Shown: one piece after another, positions 5,367 through 8,372 of the stretch | Position numbering within the stretch: the first letter of the stretch is position 1 | Layout: each line of letters begins with the position of its first letter | Source: Nitriliruptoraceae bacterium | GTDB taxonomy: Bacteria; Actinomycetota; Nitriliruptoria; Nitriliruptorales; Nitriliruptoraceae | Assembly (NCBI GenBank): GCA_007131525.1 | Contig: SLQK01000136.1 | Coordinates: 1 to 8,372 of the forward strand | DNA length: 8,372 nucleotides | Reading direction: 5' to 3' | Notes under the pieces: model-generated | What the model was told of the DNA's origin: nothing | Database searches by the model: none | What the model saw: only the letters and a program-made list of their open reading frames with translations | Made by a program: the position numbers and the translations under genes

Positions 5367-5382
5367 CGCCCGGGCCGGCGCC

Positions 5383-5398
5383 CCGCCGCCGACGGCGG
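5383..5398. terminator. Short GC hairpin between convergent genes, possible terminator
   Basis: CCGCCG (5383-5388) and CGGCGG (5393-5398) form a 6-bp stem with a 4-base loop, in the 48-base gap between the membrane-protein stop (5366) and the peptidase stop (5415). There is no T tract. In sequence this GC-rich, such a stem can arise by chance. Confidence 0.28.
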
Positions 5399-5414
5399 TG
5401 ACCGACGCGACGGG

Positions 5415-7658
5415 TCAGGCCAGGGCCTGGCGCAGGAACGCGACCTGGGAGGTCAGCAGCCGCTCGGCGACCACCTCCTGGGGGGTCATGTGGGTGACCC
5501 CGGACAGCGGCAGCACCTGATGGGCACGGCCGTCGGCGAGCAACGCCGACGACAGGCGCAGGGTGTGGGCGGCCACCACGTTGTCGTCGGCCAGCCCGTG
5601 GATCAGCAGCAGCGCCGGCGGGGCGGCGCCCCAGGCGACCGCGCCCGGGAGGTGACCGCGCTCGTCCACCAGCGAGGACCGCCGGTAGGCCTCGGGCTGC
5701 TCGGCGGGGTGGCCGAGGTAGCGCTCGGTGTAGTGGGTGTCGTACAGGCGCCAGTCGGTGACCGGCGCCCCGGCGATGGCCGCCCGGAACACCTCCGGGT
5801 GACGCAGCACGGCCAGGGCGGCCAGGTAGCCGCCGAAGGACCAGCCACGGATCGCGACCCGCTCCAGATCCAGCCGGGGCTCGAGGGCGGCGACGGCCTG
5901 CAGCGCAGCGAGCTGGTCGGCGAGCACGGGCGTGGCCAGGTCGTGGTGCACCGCCCGCTCCCACCGCGGTCCCCGCCCCGGGGTCCCCCGCCCATCGACG
6001 ATCAGCACGGCGAAGCCCTGGTCGGCCAGCCACTGCGGCGTCAGGTAGGCCTGGTTCGCGGCCAGGACCCGCTGCGCGTGCGGGCCGCCGTAGGGGTCGA
6101 GGAGGACGGGGAGCCGACCCCGACCGTCGTCGTCGGTGGGGAGCAGCAGCGCGGTGGCCAGCTGCCGGTCCCCGACCCGCAGCAGCCGCGGCCGGGCGAC
6201 GACCTGCGGTCGCTGGGCGAGGACCTCGAGCGCGTGGACGTGCAGCCGCTCCGCCCCGTCGGCGTCCGGCGCGCGCCACCCGACGGTGACCGTCGGGGTG
6301 GGCCGGTCGGGCACCGAGGTGACCTCGACCCAGGGGGGCGGGGTCGCCGCTCCCCCCCGGGTTGGGCGTCCCGGGACGCGCCGCCGGACCCCGGGGCCCT
6401 CACCGGCGGTGGCGCTCCACACCCGCACGGATCCGTCCCCCACCACCTCGATGCTGTAGGGGTCGATGCGCGTCGGATCGTCGGCCGGGGAGGCCAGGAC
6501 CTCCACCACGACCTCGGGCGCCCCGACCGCAGCGCCGTCACCGTCGGTGCCTGTGCGGGCCGAGAGCAGCTCACGGACCTGCAGTCCGGCCGGGGTCACC
6601 GGGGTGCCGTCGAGGCACAGCACCCGGGTCCCGCCGTCGCCGAGCTGCGGCCGGTCCTCCACCGTCAGTAGCCGCCGGCCGGCCCAGGCCGGGGCCCCGG
6701 GCACCAGCTCGACCCAGGCCTCGTCCCGCCAGGCGTGCACCTCGGTGGTGCGACCGGAGGACGCCTCCGCGGTCAGCACCCGGGCCGTCCGCTGGTCCCG
6801 GGGTTGGACGAGCAGGGTCAACGGGTCATCGCCCCAGCGCACGGCAGCCAGGTACTCGTCCCGGTCACGGTCCCACACCACCTCGGTGCGGGCCCCGTCG
6901 GCGACGTCGACGAGCCACAGGGACACCTCGGCGTTGCGGGTCCCGGCGGCCGGGTAGCGGTGGATGGTCGCCGGTGTCGCCGGGTTCGCGGGATCGGCGA
7001 TCGTCCAGGCCGGGACCGCACGCTCGTCGACCCGGGCGACGGCCAGGCGGTCGCCGGCGCCCGACCACCAGAACCCGCGGTCGCGTCCCATCTCCTCGGC
7101 GGCGATGAACTCGGCCCGCCCCCAGCTCACCCCGTCCTCCACGATCAGCGCCCGGGTCCGCCCCGGGCGGCCGGGTCCGTCCTCCAGGGCGACGACATGG
7201 AGGCCGTCGACCGCGTGGTAGGCGATCCACCGGCCATCGGGCGATGGGCGGGGGTCGAAGGCCGGGCCGGCGGTGGGATGGGTCGCCACCGCTGCGGTGG
7301 CGAGGTCGACGGTGTGGAGCCGGCCACCCAGAGCGAAGGCCGCCACGGTGCCGTCGGCGTCCACCTCGTAGCTGACGATGCCAGCAGCCTGCTCCCGGGC
7401 GCGCTCGCGACGCGCCCGCTCCTCGGGGGGGATCGCGTCGTCGTCGGGACCGAGGTGGCGGGCGTCGACGAGCCGGTCGGTCCGGCCGGTCGCGGGGTCG
7501 TGACGCCACAGGTGGGTGACCGGGTCGTCGCCCCCGTCGGAGCGCAGGAACAGCACGGCTGGACCATCCGGCCCGACCAGGGGGGTGAACGCCCGGGGGA
7601 TGCCCAGCGTGAACCGGCGGGTGCGCGCCTGCTGACGCGGGAAGCTGACCTCGCTCAC
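5415..7658 (-). CDS. Dipeptidyl-peptidase IV family serine peptidase (S9B)
   Basis: A 747-residue protein, close to the length of known DPP IV enzymes, which release N-terminal X-Pro or X-Ala dipeptides. The N-terminal beta-propeller (about 1-490) contains AEFIAAEEMGRDRGFWWS (182-199), where Glu188-Glu189 match the pair that binds the substrate N-terminus. The C-terminal alpha/beta-hydrolase domain contains DPYGGPHAQ (521-529, oxyanion Tyr523); GRGTPGRG (556-563); RGWSFGGY (604-611, nucleophile Ser607); the substrate pocket WRLYDTHYTERY (636-647, Tyr639 and Tyr643); HGLADDNV (687-694, Asp691, Asn693); and SGVTHMT (719-725, His723). The triad is complete. There is no signal peptide or membrane anchor, so it is probably cytosolic, acting on short peptides. 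GTG start: it overlaps the upstream gene's TGA (GTGA), and GGAG lies 8 bases upstream. A Gly/Pro/Arg-rich loop (about 419-442) with runs of G and C deserves a frame check, though homology continues on both sides. Convergent with the membrane protein. Confidence 0.95.
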   Translation of the reverse strand: MSEVSFPRQQARTRRFTLGIPRAFTPLVGPDGPAVLFLRSDGGDDPVTHLWRHDPATGRTDRLVDARHLGPDDDAIPPEERARRERAREQAAGIVSYEVDADGTVAAFALGGRLHTVDLATAAVATHPTAGPAFDPRPSPDGRWIAYHAVDGLHVVALEDGPGRPGRTRALIVEDGVSWGRAEFIAAEEMGRDRGFWWSGAGDRLAVARVDERAVPAWTIADPANPATPATIHRYPAAGTRNAEVSLWLVDVADGARTEVVWDRDRDEYLAAVRWGDDPLTLLVQPRDQRTARVLTAEASSGRTTEVHAWRDEAWVELVPGAPAWAGRRLLTVEDRPQLGDGGTRVLCLDGTPVTPAGLQVRELLSARTGTDGDGAAVGAPEVVVEVLASPADDPTRIDPYSIEVVGDGSVRVWSATAGEGPGVRRRVPGRPTRGGAATPPPWVEVTSVPDRPTPTVTVGWRAPDADGAERLHVHALEVLAQRPQVVARPRLLRVGDRQLATALLLPTDDDGRGRLPVLLDPYGGPHAQRVLAANQAYLTPQWLADQGFAVLIVDGRGTPGRGPRWERAVHHDLATPVLADQLAALQAVAALEPRLDLERVAIRGWSFGGYLAALAVLRHPEVFRAAIAGAPVTDWRLYDTHYTERYLGHPAEQPEAYRRSSLVDERGHLPGAVAWGAAPPALLLIHGLADDNVVAAHTLRLSSALLADGRAHQVLPLSGVTHMTPQEVVAERLLTSQVAFLRQALA

Positions 7659-8338
7659 CCCTCCTGCTCCCCGTCGTCCGCCGGGCCGCCGAGGTCGACG
7701 ACGACCGGACGGTGGTGGCTGGCGACGGCCACCGGGGGGTCGGTCAGCACCGCGGCACGGTGCACGGTCAACGACCGGTCGACGAACACGAAGTCCTGCC
7801 GCGTGCTCGGGTCCGAGGTCGGGTAGGTCAGTCCCCGTCCCGTGCCGGCGACCGCGTGGGCGTCCTGCAGGCGGGCCGCCAGCCCGGCGGCGACGGGCGA
7901 ACGGACCGACTCGTTCAGATCGGCGCCGATCACCGAGGGCTGCTCGATCGAGTCGAGGTAGTCGAGGAGCTCGTCGAGGTTGGTGCGACGGACCTCCGGA
8001 CGGAGCCCGAACTGGACCGCGGTCACCGACAACCCGAGCCCGGCGACGCCGATGATCGCGTGGGAGGCCTGCCGTGAGGGGGCGTCCCGGGGGGTGGTGA
8101 GCGGCACGAGATCGGTGGCCCGCACCCGCACCGACGACCCCGCGAGGATCGCGGTGCCCGTCCCCCGACGGCCGGCGCGCACCACGATCTCCAGGGCGGC
8201 CGCGCGGGCGATCGCGCGCAACCTGCCGGCCGGCGGGATCTCGGTGAGGCAGACCACGTCAGGCTGCTGGGCGGCGAGGATGCCACCGACGGCGCCAGCA
8301 TCCAGCCCGCCGCTGACGTTGTAGCTGATCAGCCGCAT
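7655..8338 (-). CDS. Endonuclease/exonuclease/phosphatase (EEP) fold protein
   Basis: A 227-residue metal-dependent hydrolase-fold protein. Motifs, in numbering from the ATG: LISYNVSGGL (3-12, Asn7); PDVVCLTEI (26-34, metal ligand Glu33); FGLRPEVRRTNLDELLDYL (110-128); VIGADLNES (136-144, Asp140 and Asn142); RQDFVFVD (180-187, Asp182); ASHHRPVVVDL (206-216, catalytic-type His209). Two departures: the usual SDH triad end reads SHH, replacing the Asp that orients the His, and the usual T-H-L before the R-rich helix reads VQF. Members cleave phosphodiesters in DNA, RNA, lipids or sugar phosphates; the substrate here is unknown. There is no signal peptide. Start: ATG at 8338; the adjacent GTG at 8341 is in frame and adds one residue. 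Sequence upstream is lost in a poly-C run, so the Shine-Dalgarno cannot be seen and a longer product is possible. The TGA overlaps the peptidase GTG by four bases. Confidence 0.85.
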   Translation of the reverse strand: MRLISYNVSGGLDAGAVGGILAAQQPDVVCLTEIPPAGRLRAIARAAALEIVVRAGRRGTGTAILAGSSVRVRATDLVPLTTPRDAPSRQASHAIIGVAGLGLSVTAVQFGLRPEVRRTNLDELLDYLDSIEQPSVIGADLNESVRSPVAAGLAARLQDAHAVAGTGRGLTYPTSDPSTRQDFVFVDRSLTVHRAAVLTDPPVAVASHHRPVVVDLGGPADDGEQEG

Positions 8339-8346
8339 CACGCCGT

Positions 8347-8372
8347 CCCCCCCCCCCCCCCCCCCCCCCCCC
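8347..8372. other. Poly-C run of at least 26 at the window end, probable sequencing/assembly artefact
   Basis: From 8347 to the last base every position is C (poly-G on the minus strand), beginning 9 bases beyond the EEP ATG. Poly-G at read ends is a known no-signal artefact of two-colour sequencing, and assemblers can carry it to contig ends. It gives no biological information and hides the upstream part of the last gene. Confidence 0.8.

Noticed and set aside
5490..6671. Long plus-strand open frames opposite the peptidase gene
   Set aside because: These are antisense shadows of a gene with a full catalytic triad; their Gln/Arg/Gly-rich translations show no recognisable domain.
6735..7826. 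A 363-codon plus-strand open frame opposite the start of the peptidase and the end of the EEP gene
   Set aside because: Same reason: it is antisense to two genes with clear family motifs, with no domain and no convincing ribosome binding site.
1..8372. Mobile element, CRISPR, toxin-antitoxin or phage-defence cassette
   Set aside because: There is no transposase, integrase, direct-repeat array or defence-type domain on either strand, and gene content and base use are uniform across the window.

Overview
The window looks like a chromosomal piece from a very GC-rich actinobacterium. By eye it is well over 70% G+C, codons almost always end in G or C, and at least four of the nine genes appear to start with GTG. 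Purine-rich Shine-Dalgarno sites are common, and the peptidase and acyltransferase resemble actinobacterial family members. It appears to be an ordinary metabolic/housekeeping neighbourhood: I see no transposase, integrase, tRNA, rRNA, CRISPR array or phage gene. The right end is a run of at least 26 C that touches the window edge and looks like a sequencing or assembly artefact, so the sequence probably ends at a contig edge there. The left end cuts through a gene.

Layout. (1) Positions 1-2656, minus strand: a likely operon transcribed right to left. It reads inositol-monophosphatase-family phosphatase, then low-specificity L-threonine aldolase (4-base ATGA overlap), then an atypical SDR (NmrA/YbjT-like) oxidoreductase truncated by the window start. 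(2) 2657-2830: a divergent intergenic region with a single DnaA-box-like 9-mer. (3) 2831-3912, plus strand: an unrecognised 206-residue acidic protein, then methionine sulfoxide reductase B with a candidate promoter of its own. (4) 3922-4638, minus strand: a PlsC-type acyltransferase convergent with msrB. A perfect 16-bp inverted repeat spans both stop codons, so both proteins end in the same four residues (DDAG). (5) 4893-5366, plus strand: a small protein with a soluble N-terminal part and a two-helix membrane hairpin. (6) 5415-8338, minus strand: a translationally coupled pair (4-base GTGA overlap). The upstream gene is an endonuclease/exonuclease/phosphatase-fold protein and the downstream gene a full-length cytosolic dipeptidyl-peptidase-IV-family serine peptidase.

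The genes do not form one obvious pathway. The strongest couplings are the two 4-base overlaps. I found no convincing new multi-gene system. The observations most worth a second look are the shared-stop inverted repeat, the departures from consensus in catalytic motifs of the EEP-fold protein and the threonine aldolase, the two unrecognised proteins, and the poly-C end.
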